Assembly (NCBI GenBank): GCA_049317525.1
Contig: JBMOIC010000024.1
Location: 1 to 36,142 of the forward strand
DNA: 36,142 nt
DNA from: UBA961 sp049317525
GTDB lineage: Bacteria > Bacteroidota > Ignavibacteria > Kapaibacteriales > UBA961
Direction: 5' to 3'
Shown here one piece after another: positions 22,878 to 32,059 of this stretch. Both the position numbers and the translations under genes were made by a program. How positions within the stretch are numbered: the stretch's first letter is position 1; every line of letters begins with the position of its first letter. The notes below the pieces were generated by a model. It was given only the letters and a program-made list of their open reading frames with translations, was not told the origin of the DNA and made no database searches.

Positions 22878-25800
22878 ATGACTCATGCTACTATCAGGAG
22901 ATTTTTCTCCTTATTTCTTTTTATGGTGTCATTAGTGACTGTATCTGTGCATGCGCAGGTTAAGGATTATAATGATAAGCGTGGAAATGCAGATGTTAGT
23001 GATGGTACCGATTATTATATTGGTATACCAAATTGCCAGAGATATCCAGGCGATGTGGTATCTGGAGGGCAATCACCATATGAATTATGGTTAGCATCTA
23101 AAGTTGCTACAACTGTTACTATAAGCGCTGTGGGTATTGGGTTTGAAACAACAGTTGCTTTATCTCCAAATCAAACAAAATTAGTGCGTTTACCAGATGC
23201 AATTCAAAATTCAGAAAGTGAAATTGCACGCCCAAATGGAGTTCATGTATATGCTAATGATCCATTTTCGGTTACAGTAGCAACAAATTGGCGTTCATCT
23301 GGCGCTGTATATAAGGCTTTACCTGTAGAATTATGGGGAACATCTTATCGTACACTTAATAATTTTCAAGACAATGATGATTTTCGTCATCCAGGCCAAA
23401 TATTAGTTATTGCGGCTGAAGACAATACTAGAATCACTTATAAAACTAATGCTAGAACAGAAAAGGGTTTTGGTAGTGCAACACTTAATAAGGGTGAAGT
23501 ATATTTGATTTTAGCAGATACAAATGCATTGTATCATCATAATTCAAAAGGCGATTTAACAGGTTCATTGGTAGAGTCTAATAAAAAAATTGGCGTTATT
23601 ACTGGTCATACAAAAGGTGCTTATGGCCGTTTTGAAGAGAATTTCCATGGTATACGAACAGATATGATTCGTAATGCTTATGTAGAAATGTTAATGCCTG
23701 TAAGTGCTGCCGGTACTGAATTTATGTCTGTACCACGTATACTTACTGCAAATCGTAAATTCACAGGTCCTTCAGAAGAAGGTGAATTATTACGTTTTGT
23801 TGCTACTGAAGACAATACAATTATTAAACAAATGCGTTTAGATGGTTCTAGCGCAAAACAAATTTCAGTTCCTTTACGTGCTGGTGAATTTTTTGAAATT
23901 ATCAGTATGACAGATGCAGGACATTTCACCTCTAATAAGCCTATTGTTGTTGGCCAGTACATGAAAGCATGGTTACAACATACATATTCAGCAAAAGATG
24001 GTGAAGGAACTCTTGGACATGTGATGGCTGGAACTGGTGAATTAACTACAATTACTCCTTTAGCTTCATGGCCTTCAAGTGCAATTTTTTATTCTCCAAC
24101 TGAAAATAACAATTATGTAAATGTTACTTTCCGTACCGAAGACTTAGACAAATTGAAATTTGATGGTAAAAGTTTCCAAGCTTTTTTTGGAACAAAAATC
24201 AAAGAATATGCCGGTACTGCATTTAGTTATGCAGCTAAAGAAGTGGGTATTGGAACCCATATAATGGAAGGAGCTCCATGTGGTGCTTATTCTTATGGAC
24301 ATTGGGATGACCCATCAGGTGGATACAAAAACTTTGCTTATGCATATCCAGTTTCTGTAAATGCTACACTTCCTTGTGAAGATTCTGTATTACTATCTGG
24401 CGATCCTAATTGTGGTACTATTAATGGTAAAGCAAGCGTATTACCTTTAGAAAGTGAATGTGCTAGCTTATTAAATGTACGCTTAGATGCTCAGCAAAGC
24501 TCTAATGTTACTCTTAGTTTCCCAAATGATTTTACAATGGGAATGAAGGAAGTTGATTTTACAATTCAAGTAAAAGATCTAAAAAAACCAGCTACAGCTG
24601 TTATTAGAGCAACAACACGTTCTGGTAAATATGTAGAGCGTACATATACTTATTTCCCAGAAGAAATTACTGCAAATCCAGTTTTATTGAATTTTGGTAG
24701 CGTGGGTGTGGGCGATACTTCAAAAGCTACTTTAACATTAACCAATCCTTCAAAAACAACTCCAACAATCGTTAAAAACTTGAAATTGAAGTTTAAAAAT
24801 CAAGAATTTATTCTTCCTTCAGCTTCATTTCCTATGACATTAGCTCCTCAGGAGTCAAAAACAATAGAAATAGCAGCAACAAGTTTACAAGTACGTTCTG
24901 GCGTTTTAGTTGATTCTATCGTTGCAGAATTAAGCTGTGTTGATGTATCTTTAGCAGAAGTAAGAATTCGCTCTGTAAAACCACAAGTTCACACTGGCGA
25001 TGCTGATTTTGGTAAAGTGCCGGTTAATTCAGAAAGAAAACTTGATGTATTAATCAGAAATCTATTAAATGTAGATATTGAAATCACAAGTATTAATTGG
25101 CCAGATGCAGATAAAGTATATTTCCCTAGAGTAGAAGGTTTAATTGAGAATTTCCCTCTTACATTAAAGAGTGGTGAAGAATTCCCATTCAAAGTTGTAT
25201 TTACTCCAGGTATCGAAACAAATATTCTTCGTAAATCACGTGCAGTGCTTTCATGTAATACAGATGAATTAAAAGTATATTCAGATTGGCAAGGTATGGC
25301 TGTAGAAGCAGGGCCAATTATTCAAGGATATAATTGGAATGAGCGCAGAGTTCTAGATAACTTTGTTACTCCAGCTGTTAAGTCTAATGGATATGCTGCA
25401 ACCATTGAATATGGAAATTCTGGTTCTATTGCACTTACTGATATTGTTATGACAGTAAGTGGTACAGATGGAAAGTATTTTACAGTTCCAACCGATAGAG
25501 TTGCTAATCGTTTAGAAGCAAATGAAACAAAAACATTAGATATTAGTTTCATGCCAGAATGGATCTCTGGAACACGTAATGGAGAGCGTCCATATACATA
25601 TACAGTTACACTTGCTGGTAAGGATAATGGTATTGATAAAACAACATCAGCAATTATACAAGGTATTGGTGTTCAACCACATATAGCAATGACCCCATCA
25701 GTTGATTTTGGTACTTTTGCCCCAGGCAATACCAAAACAATGAATGCAGATATTACAAGTAATGGAAGTATGAAATTATCATTACTAAATAATGTTGGTG

Positions 25801-27146
25801 GTATAAGAATAGAAGGTGCAGATAAAGATTATTTCAGTATCGACCCAGCTTTTATTGCTCAAAACAGTACATATCCTTTGTCTTTATCAAATGATGCAAC
25901 TTCAAATAATAATGTATTACAAGTTCCAATCATTTTCAATGCTTCAATTGCAAGAGCAACTCCTTACCAAGCTGTTTTAGTGGTTGAATCAGATGCGCCT
26001 GAAGCAGTTCAAACAACACTTATTGGCTTAGTTGAAGAACAAGGTAAACCAGAAGGTAAAACAACAGATATTGAATTAAAGCAATTCATTACACTAACTT
26101 CTAATGGTACAGTAGAATTAGCAAATAATGGTACACTTCCACTGATTGTGACAGCTATTAGTAAGCCACAAGGAAATGGCGCAGTATCTTGGACAAGATC
26201 TGTATCTGCAACATTGCCTGCATCTGTAAAACCAGGTGAGAAATTATCTGTAGATGTTATTTATAGCCCAACTGTATTCAGCACAGACCAAAATGGTTCT
26301 GTACTTAAAGATATTGCTACAATCGCTTTCACTACTAATGCTGGTGAATTTATATCAACTTTAACTGGCACTCCAGATGAAATAGTTGCTGCTGTTAGAA
26401 TTCCTAGAGAAGATTATTCTTCTGCTCCTGGAAAAGTTAGTGATTGGTTAGATTTTGAATTAACAACAGAAGCTAAATTAGGTATAGCTCGTTTGGAAAA
26501 TCTTGATAGAGCCGATATTACATCTTTCAAAGCAACAATTAATTATGTTCCTACTGTAGTAGAACCACTTGCTGGAATTCAAAATATTCAACCAGCTGGT
26601 ATTGCATCAACATGGAATGTATTAAGTGCAGATATTGTAAAACCAGGTGAATTTGTTGTAACAATGTCTGGTGCAAATCCAATTCGTGGAACAGGCAATT
26701 TATTCAAATTCAAAATGAAAGGTTATCTAGATACAAATAAGAATTCTCCATTAGGAACAAATCTTACAATTCTAGATAATACAAAACAAGGTTATGTAAG
26801 AATACAAAATCGTCCAGGTAAAATTATCTTAGATATCGATTGCGCTGCAAATATGCGTGGTGTACGTTTCGCTTCAACAGGATATTCATTAAAAGATATC
26901 TATCCAAATCCATCTGCTGGTAAAGTAGCAATATCTTTCAGCACAGGATTTGATGGTTATGCTGCAATTAGTCTTTATAATTCTATGGGACAAAAAGTTG
27001 CAACATTAGTTGATGGCCAAATGAAAGCTGGCGAGTATGAATTAGAATTAGATATAGATTCAATGAATTTACCATCTGGTTCTTATACATGCAGATTAGA
27101 AACAAGCATATTTACACATTCAGAGCAATTGATTATTACTAAATAA
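22878..27146 (+). CDS. Very large surface protein: IgGFc-binding-like, choice-of-anchor-D-like and cohesin-like domains, T9SS tail
   Basis: 1422 residues with signal peptide (RRFFSLFLFMVSLVTVSVHAQ). The region ~40-480 resembles the N-terminal domain of IgGFc-binding proteins (YYIGIPNCQR, WLASKVATTVTIS, VYANDPFSVTVATNW, ILVIAAEDNTRITYK, GVITGHTKGAY). From ~590 to ~1170 lie several Ig-like choice-of-anchor-D/ASPM-type domains (LNFGSVGVGDTSKATLTLTN, HTGDADFGKVPVNSERKLDV, VDFGTFAPGNTKTMNADI). A cohesin-like domain follows (~1175-1320), then a classical T9SS type A tail (DIYPNPSAGKVAISF...NLPSGSYTCRLET). It has a real Shine-Dalgarno, a structured leader, its own terminator and frequent CGT arginine codons where neighbours use AGA. 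Together these suggest high expression, perhaps as a major surface layer or adhesin (inference). Confidence 0.85.
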   Translation: MTHATIRRFFSLFLFMVSLVTVSVHAQVKDYNDKRGNADVSDGTDYYIGIPNCQRYPGDVVSGGQSPYELWLASKVATTVTISAVGIGFETTVALSPNQTKLVRLPDAIQNSESEIARPNGVHVYANDPFSVTVATNWRSSGAVYKALPVELWGTSYRTLNNFQDNDDFRHPGQILVIAAEDNTRITYKTNARTEKGFGSATLNKGEVYLILADTNALYHHNSKGDLTGSLVESNKKIGVITGHTKGAYGRFEENFHGIRTDMIRNAYVEMLMPVSAAGTEFMSVPRILTANRKFTGPSEEGELLRFVATEDNTIIKQMRLDGSSAKQISVPLRAGEFFEIISMTDAGHFTSNKPIVVGQYMKAWLQHTYSAKDGEGTLGHVMAGTGELTTITPLASWPSSAIFYSPTENNNYVNVTFRTEDLDKLKFDGKSFQAFFGTKIKEYAGTAFSYAAKEVGIGTHIMEGAPCGAYSYGHWDDPSGGYKNFAYAYPVSVNATLPCEDSVLLSGDPNCGTINGKASVLPLESECASLLNVRLDAQQSSNVTLSFPNDFTMGMKEVDFTIQVKDLKKPATAVIRATTRSGKYVERTYTYFPEEITANPVLLNFGSVGVGDTSKATLTLTNPSKTTPTIVKNLKLKFKNQEFILPSASFPMTLAPQESKTIEIAATSLQVRSGVLVDSIVAELSCVDVSLAEVRIRSVKPQVHTGDADFGKVPVNSERKLDVLIRNLLNVDIEITSINWPDADKVYFPRVEGLIENFPLTLKSGEEFPFKVVFTPGIETNILRKSRAVLSCNTDELKVYSDWQGMAVEAGPIIQGYNWNERRVLDNFVTPAVKSNGYAATIEYGNSGSIALTDIVMTVSGTDGKYFTVPTDRVANRLEANETKTLDISFMPEWISGTRNGERPYTYTVTLAGKDNGIDKTTSAIIQGIGVQPHIAMTPSVDFGTFAPGNTKTMNADITSNGSMKLSLLNNVGGIRIEGADKDYFSIDPAFIAQNSTYPLSLSNDATSNNNVLQVPIIFNASIARATPYQAVLVVESDAPEAVQTTLIGLVEEQGKPEGKTTDIELKQFITLTSNGTVELANNGTLPLIVTAISKPQGNGAVSWTRSVSATLPASVKPGEKLSVDVIYSPTVFSTDQNGSVLKDIATIAFTTNAGEFISTLTGTPDEIVAAVRIPREDYSSAPGKVSDWLDFELTTEAKLGIARLENLDRADITSFKATINYVPTVVEPLAGIQNIQPAGIASTWNVLSADIVKPGEFVVTMSGANPIRGTGNLFKFKMKGYLDTNKNSPLGTNLTILDNTKQGYVRIQNRPGKIILDIDCAANMRGVRFASTGYSLKDIYPNPSAGKVAISFSTGFDGYAAISLYNSMGQKVATLVDGQMKAGEYELELDIDSMNLPSGSYTCRLETSIFTHSEQLIITK

Positions 27147-27170
27147 TTGTTTTAAATACGTTAAAAAAAT

Positions 27171-27213
27171 AATCCCTCGAGAAGTTTATACTCTCGGGGG
27201 ATTTGTATTTTCA
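27171..27213 (+). terminator. Rho-independent terminator after the large surface protein
   Basis: An 11-bp stem with one G-U pair, AATCCCTCGAG (27171-27181)/CTCGGGGGATT (27193-27203), followed by a T-rich run TTGTATTTT. Confidence 0.75.
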
Positions 27214-27280
27214 CGATATTTGTATTCTTAAGATAGTAAAATAAAAATATTCATGTTTCACCATATTCGGAAATAGAACA

Positions 27281-29521
27281 ATGGCTTTCGATATTGAAAT
27301 GATTCGTAGAGTATATGCAGGTTTGCCTGAACGTGTACAAAAGGCAAGAACATTACTTGGAAGACCCCTTACATTAGCAGAAAAGATTTTGTATTCACAT
27401 ATGGTTGATATTCCATCTGAACCCCATATTCGTGGTGGCTCTTATGTAGATTTTAATCCAGATCGTGTTGCAATGCAAGATGCAACAGCACAAATGGCAT
27501 TATTACAATTTATGAGTGCAGGAATTCCAAAAGTAGCAGTTCCATCTACAGTTCATTGCGATCATCTTATTCTTGCAGAGCATGGTGCAAATAAAGATTT
27601 GGCAGACTCATTAATTGAAAATGATGAGGTTTTTGCTTTTTTAGGTTCTGTATCTCAAAAATATGGTATTGGTTTTTGGAAACCAGGTGCAGGTATTATT
27701 CATCAAGTAGTATTAGAAAACTATGCTTTCCCTGGCGGCATGATGATTGGTACTGATTCCCATACACCAAATGCAGGTGGCTTAGGAATGATAGCTATCG
27801 GTGTTGGTGGCGCAGATGCCGTTGATGTGATGTCTGGTATGCCATGGGAACTTCAAATGCCAAAATTGATTGGTGTAAAACTTACAGGTAAAATGAGTGG
27901 TTGGACATCTGCAAAAGATGTAATCTTAAAACTTGCTGGTATCTTAACTGTAAAAGGTGGAACTGGAGCTATTGTCGAATATTTTGGCGATGGCTGTGCA
28001 TCATTTAGTGCAACAGGAAAAGGTACCATTTGTAATATGGGTGCCGAAATTGGTGCAACAACTTCAATATTTCCTTTTGATGATTCTATTGTTCGATATT
28101 TACATGCTTCAGATAGAGCTGATATAGCAGCAATGGCATTGTCTGTAGCAGAGCATTTAAGAGCAGACGATGCTGTATTCGAAAAACCTGAGAATTATTA
28201 TGATCAAGTAATTCATATTGACTTAAATACATTGGAACCGCACATCAATGGACCATTTACTCCCGATAGAGCGATGCCAATTAGTGAATTTGTTCAAGCA
28301 GTTAAAACACATAATTGGCCTTCTCAATTAAGAGTTGGTTTGATAGGTTCTTGTACAAATTCAAGTTATGAAGATATGAGCAGAGTAGCTGAGATTTGTG
28401 CTTATGCAACATCTAAAGGCTTAAAAACAAAAGCAGAATTTACAATCACCCCTGGTTCAGAACAAGTTAGAGCAACAATCGAAAGAGATGGTCTTTTAGC
28501 AGCTATGGAATCTGTAGGTGGAACTGTTTTAGCCAATGCATGTGGACCTTGTATCGGACAATGGAAACGCCATGATGTACAAAAGGGTGATAAAAATTCT
28601 ATTATTACTTCTTTTAACAGAAATTTTACTTCTAGAAATGATGGTAATCCAGAAACACATGCTTTTGTGTCATCTCCAGAAACTGTAATTGGTTTTGCAT
28701 TAACAGGTGATTTAACAATTGACTTTACCAAACAGTCTATCGATGGCGTCCATTTAAATCCTCCACGTGGCTTAGAATTACCTGAAGGTGGCTTTGTTCC
28801 TGATGAACATGGCTTTGTTGCTCCAGCTGAAGATGGCTCTTCTTTATCAGTTGCTATTTCTTCTGAATCACAAAGATTACAATCTTTACAAGCTTTTAAA
28901 GCTCCTAAAGCTGAAGAATATCATAATATGCCATTATTATTAAAAGTGAAAGGTAAATGTACTACAGATCATATTTCTATGGCTGGTCCATGGTTACGTT
29001 TTCGGGGTCATTTAGATAATATCTCTAATAATATGCTTATTGGTGCCATTAATTATGCAAATGATAAAGCCAATAATATAAAGAATATGTTTACGGGCGA
29101 TTATGGTGAAGTTCCAGCTATTGCAAGAGACTATAAATCAAGAGGAGCTTCTTGGATTGTTGTTGGTGAAGAAAATTATGGTGAAGGTTCTTCACGCGAA
29201 CATGCTGCTATGGAACCACGCTTTTTAGGTGGTAAAATCATTGTCGTAAAATCATTTGCTAGAATTCACGAAACCAATTTAAAAAAACAAGGAATGTTGC
29301 CTTTAACATTCTCAAATACTGCAGATTATGACTTGTTTAAAGAAGGCGATATGATCAGTATTGATATCACTACATTAATGCCTGGCAAGCAGATAACTAT
29401 GAATATTGTTCATGCTAATGGCACCACAGATACTATTTCATTGAATCATTCTATGAATGAACAACAAATAGGTTGGTTCTTTGCTGGTAGCGCTTTAAAT
29501 CTAATAGCTGCTAAATCATAA
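27281..29521 (+). CDS. acn: Aconitate hydratase (aconitase, mitochondrial-like type)
   Basis: 746 residues, close to the ~755 of mitochondrial-type and Bacteroidota aconitases and shorter than AcnA/IRP (~890). It interconverts citrate and isocitrate in the TCA cycle through a [4Fe-4S] cluster. The three cluster cysteines are C358 (GSCTNSS), C421 and C424 (NACGPCIGQW). Active-site segments SFNRNFTSRNDGNPETHAFVSSPE and GEGSSREHAAMEPRFLGG are intact (SRN and SREH arginines and serine). No Shine-Dalgarno; ATG 27281 gives the usual N-terminus. It is monocistronic, between two terminators. With sucC it marks an operating TCA cycle. Confidence 0.97.
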   Translation: MAFDIEMIRRVYAGLPERVQKARTLLGRPLTLAEKILYSHMVDIPSEPHIRGGSYVDFNPDRVAMQDATAQMALLQFMSAGIPKVAVPSTVHCDHLILAEHGANKDLADSLIENDEVFAFLGSVSQKYGIGFWKPGAGIIHQVVLENYAFPGGMMIGTDSHTPNAGGLGMIAIGVGGADAVDVMSGMPWELQMPKLIGVKLTGKMSGWTSAKDVILKLAGILTVKGGTGAIVEYFGDGCASFSATGKGTICNMGAEIGATTSIFPFDDSIVRYLHASDRADIAAMALSVAEHLRADDAVFEKPENYYDQVIHIDLNTLEPHINGPFTPDRAMPISEFVQAVKTHNWPSQLRVGLIGSCTNSSYEDMSRVAEICAYATSKGLKTKAEFTITPGSEQVRATIERDGLLAAMESVGGTVLANACGPCIGQWKRHDVQKGDKNSIITSFNRNFTSRNDGNPETHAFVSSPETVIGFALTGDLTIDFTKQSIDGVHLNPPRGLELPEGGFVPDEHGFVAPAEDGSSLSVAISSESQRLQSLQAFKAPKAEEYHNMPLLLKVKGKCTTDHISMAGPWLRFRGHLDNISNNMLIGAINYANDKANNIKNMFTGDYGEVPAIARDYKSRGASWIVVGEENYGEGSSREHAAMEPRFLGGKIIVVKSFARIHETNLKKQGMLPLTFSNTADYDLFKEGDMISIDITTLMPGKQITMNIVHANGTTDTISLNHSMNEQQIGWFFAGSALNLIAAKS

Positions 29522-29541
29522 ATACTATACATACAAATTTG

Positions 29542-29581
29542 AAAAGAGGCCTTCTTTGTACAAAGAGGGCCTCTTTTTTTT
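29542..29581 (+). terminator. Strong terminator after aconitase
   Basis: A 13-bp stem with one G-U pair, AGAGGCCTTCTTT (29545-29557)/AAAGAGGGCCTCT (29562-29574), with loop GTAC. It is extended by A/T tracts and ends in eight T residues. It can also serve the convergent membrane-protein gene. Confidence 0.92.
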
Positions 29582-29598
29582 GCTTATAAACATGTACA

Positions 29599-30270
29599 CT
29601 ATATATGTACTGTTTTACTTGATAATGAATGTGCCTTTACTATTATCCAATAAATGCATCCACTTAATATTGCAGCAAAAAAACACCATGTACTAGGTAT
29701 TGAATTTGTAAAAAAAACATAAGAGATACTTAATGCCATAACATTTAGTATTCCAAATACTTTCATATTTTTTACTGTAGAAATAAACATAGGGGCCAAA
29801 GTACATAATACATAGAATATTTCATAGATCGATACAAAAGCATTATTACTTTGCGGGGAAGCAAGAGCATAATCAATGTGAAAACTAGAAATATAAGCGA
29901 AAGGCTGTCCAGAATACAAAGTATATAAAGATCCAATTCCAATGCCTAAGCCAATGATATAAAGATAATAGATAAATTTCTTTCTCTGTTCATTTTCTTC
30001 CATAGCATAAAGTGAATATGGTAAAAGGGCAGGCCATACACTCCAAGCAAAGAATAAAAATACATAAGAAAAAAACGATTGAAATTCAGCAAAGGATAGA
30101 TTTGAAAAACTAAGCCAAATACATCCTTCAAATATTTGCTGAATTGCAAAAATTATAGGGATAGAAGCAAAAATTGTATCTTTTTTAGCAGTAGTTTTCT
30201 TAACAGTAGATATACCAATTCCGCCAATAATAATAGAAGCACTAAAACTTGAAATTGCAGAAAAACACAT
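29599..30270 (-). CDS. DUF6629-like seven-helix membrane protein
   Basis: 223 residues with about seven membrane helices. The N-terminus MCFSAISSFSASIIIGGIGI followed by IPIIFAIQQIFEGCIWLSF is the characteristic beginning of what I know as the DUF6629 family of uncharacterised bacterial membrane proteins ('MCFSAxASF...QQxxEGxxW'). No catalytic or transport motif is evident. It stands alone, with divergent lipoprotein genes upstream and the aconitase terminator behind it. Function unknown. Confidence 0.8.
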   Translation of the reverse strand: MCFSAISSFSASIIIGGIGISTVKKTTAKKDTIFASIPIIFAIQQIFEGCIWLSFSNLSFAEFQSFFSYVFLFFAWSVWPALLPYSLYAMEENEQRKKFIYYLYIIGLGIGIGSLYTLYSGQPFAYISSFHIDYALASPQSNNAFVSIYEIFYVLCTLAPMFISTVKNMKVFGILNVMALSISYVFFTNSIPSTWCFFAAILSGCIYWIIVKAHSLSSKTVHI

Positions 30271-30448
30271 AAAAACACTCCGTAAAATATAAACCCTATA
30301 TTAAATGTAATTGCAATGTAAACAATTAATATTTTGAAAAGTACTCTCAAAATGTAATTATTAAGCTTAAGTATATAATGTGTAGAGTATTTTAAAGGCT
30401 TATAGACTAATTTTAGATTATATGTTTAATTATAATGAGAATATACAT

Positions 30449-30979
30449 ATGATAAAAAATACACTCAAAAATTTATGTTTATTATTGATTTTGATAGTAT
30501 CTGCTTGTGAACATGATTCTATTTCAAAAAAAGATAAAAATTATGAAGCGATTGATTCTGTTCTTGCTGATTTACAAAATGAAGAACAAAATGAATTGAA
30601 GAATGCTGAAGAAATACAAAAGTCAATAGAATCACAAGTAATAGAAGAAACAAAATCAATGATAAATGAAGAATCATTAAATAATGAAGATGATGATCCT
30701 TCTGGAACATATATATATGAAAAAGCTGGAAATATGGGTGGCAAGCAAGAATTAAGAATTACAGGAAATACATGGATAAGTAAACTGACATTAAAGACAG
30801 GTTTTGGGGAATCATATGATGATGAACAGGCAATGTATTCATCAGGAACTGTAGATGGAAATAAATTAATGGATGAAACAGGCTATGTACAAGTTGGAAG
30901 AATATGGAAAAATGCCAATAAAAGATGGGCTGTCGATTTTGCAGGTTCATCTGGAGAAATAACGATGTTTAAGGAGTAA
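30449..30979 (+). CDS. Small acidic lipoprotein of unknown function
   Basis: About 176 residues from ATG 30449; an ATG 27 bases upstream would place an unlikely polar stretch before the signal peptide. The lipobox is in LILIVSAC. A Glu/Asn-rich helical segment follows (LADLQNEEQNELKNAEEIQKSIESQ..., ~25-85). Then comes a ~90-residue beta-rich domain (SGTYIYEKAGNMGGKQELRITG, VQVGRIWKNANKRWAVDFAG) that looks like a small barrel or lipocalin-like module. No family recognised. It is the first gene of a plus-strand cluster whose later members are also lipoproteins, and its last codons (AAGGAG) form a Shine-Dalgarno for the short ORF that follows. Confidence 0.75.
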   Translation: MIKNTLKNLCLLLILIVSACEHDSISKKDKNYEAIDSVLADLQNEEQNELKNAEEIQKSIESQVIEETKSMINEESLNNEDDDPSGTYIYEKAGNMGGKQELRITGNTWISKLTLKTGFGESYDDEQAMYSSGTVDGNKLMDETGYVQVGRIWKNANKRWAVDFAGSSGEITMFKE

Positions 30980-30983
30980 AATC

Positions 30984-31028
30984 ATGCAAATCCATGATAT
31001 GTATATTGTTATGATACATCTATGTTAG
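30984..31028 (+). CDS. Possible 14-codon leader ORF coupling to the next gene
   Basis: ATG 30984 is preceded by AAGGAG (30971-30976) at 7 bases. The frame encodes MQIHDMYIVMIHLC and stops at TAG 31026-31028, just past the ATG (31022) of the lipoprotein gene, which has no ribosome binding site of its own. A ribosome ending here could restart on 31022. The ORF is too short to score for coding content, so this is a hypothesis. Confidence 0.4.
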   Translation: MQIHDMYIVMIHLC

Positions 31029-32059
31029 GCTATACCCAATATTTTATCTCATTAAAACAGATATATAGAACAATACTACTTATAGTAGTTTTTATTTGCT
31101 TTAACTCTTGTACTAGTAATAATGATTCACCTAAAGTTTCATTTTATTATTGGAAAACAGAATTTAAGCTATCAAAGGTAGAGAAGGAAGTCATAAAAAA
31201 TAATCATGTTGAAACATTATATATACGATACTTTGATATAGGATTAAAAAATAATATACCAATACCTATTGCGCCAATACATTTTATTCAAAAACCTGAG
31301 CTCCAAATTGTACCAGTAGTCTATATTAAAAATGAAGTACTTGTTTCATCTGTAAATGTACAAAAACTATCACAAGACATCATAAAATTGATACAAGACA
31401 TATCGAATTATCATAAACTTACATATCAAGAAATTCAATTGGATTGTGACTGGACCTTAGAAAGTAAATTCAATTACTTTAAACTGATAAATCTTTGTAA
31501 AAAGTTAAGTAATAAGACAATATCGAGCACAATTAGATTACATCAGGTTAAGTTTTCCTCTAGAACAGGTATACCAAATGTAGATAAAGGTGTGCTTATG
31601 TATTACAATATGGGAAAAATAAGTGCCGATACATTAAACTCAATATATGAAAGAGATATAGCGATTCGATACATAAAAAAACTATCACAGTACCCTTTAG
31701 AACTTAATATAGCATTACCAATTTATTCTTGGGGAATTCATATCAGGAATAATAGAGTAATTGGATTAATTAATAAGATTAAACAGAAAAGTTTTATCAC
31801 AGATACAAACTTTACATTGATACAACATAATATTCTATTAACTAAAAATAGTATTCTGAAATCAGGATTCTTTTTCAAAAAAGGGGATAGAATAAAGATT
31901 GAATCAGTAAGTAAAATGGATATAGAGAAAATGATTGGTGATTTATCAGATCACGTAAAAATTCCGCCTAAAGAAATAATCTTTTTTGACCTTGATGTTA
32001 ATAATGTAAATGGGTATAATTATGGGCCAGTATTTCAAAAAATGTGTAATACTTTTTAG
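31022..32059 (+). CDS. Lipoprotein of an uncharacterised Bacteroidota family, possible TIM-barrel fold
   Basis: 345 residues. The signal peptide ends in a lipobox (FICFNSC). The start of the mature part, VSFYYWKTEFKLSKVEKEVI and LYIRYFDIGLKNNIP, and the motifs EIQLDCDWTLESKFNY, STIRLHQVKF, TGIPNVDKGVLMYYNMG and ELNIALPIYSWGI suggest alternating strands and helices of a (beta/alpha)8 barrel. They recall sugar-hydrolase-like families such as DUF3142, but catalytic residues cannot be assigned. From memory, a similar protein precedes a large lipoprotein in many Bacteroidota genomes. The next gene starts inside this one (overlap of about 38 bases), so the two are translated together. Function unknown. 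Confidence 0.75.
   Translation: MLGYTQYFISLKQIYRTILLIVVFICFNSCTSNNDSPKVSFYYWKTEFKLSKVEKEVIKNNHVETLYIRYFDIGLKNNIPIPIAPIHFIQKPELQIVPVVYIKNEVLVSSVNVQKLSQDIIKLIQDISNYHKLTYQEIQLDCDWTLESKFNYFKLINLCKKLSNKTISSTIRLHQVKFSSRTGIPNVDKGVLMYYNMGKISADTLNSIYERDIAIRYIKKLSQYPLELNIALPIYSWGIHIRNNRVIGLINKIKQKSFITDTNFTLIQHNILLTKNSILKSGFFFKKGDRIKIESVSKMDIEKMIGDLSDHVKIPPKEIIFFDLDVNNVNGYNYGPVFQKMCNTF

Noticed and set aside
24989..25552. Minus-strand ORFs inside the 1422-residue surface protein
   Set aside because: They are antisense shadows of a continuous coding frame with clear domains.
29592..29611. Second TGTAC pair, possible operator
   Set aside because: Spacing and second hexamer differ from the 828-844 site and it lies at the 3' end of a gene after a terminator.
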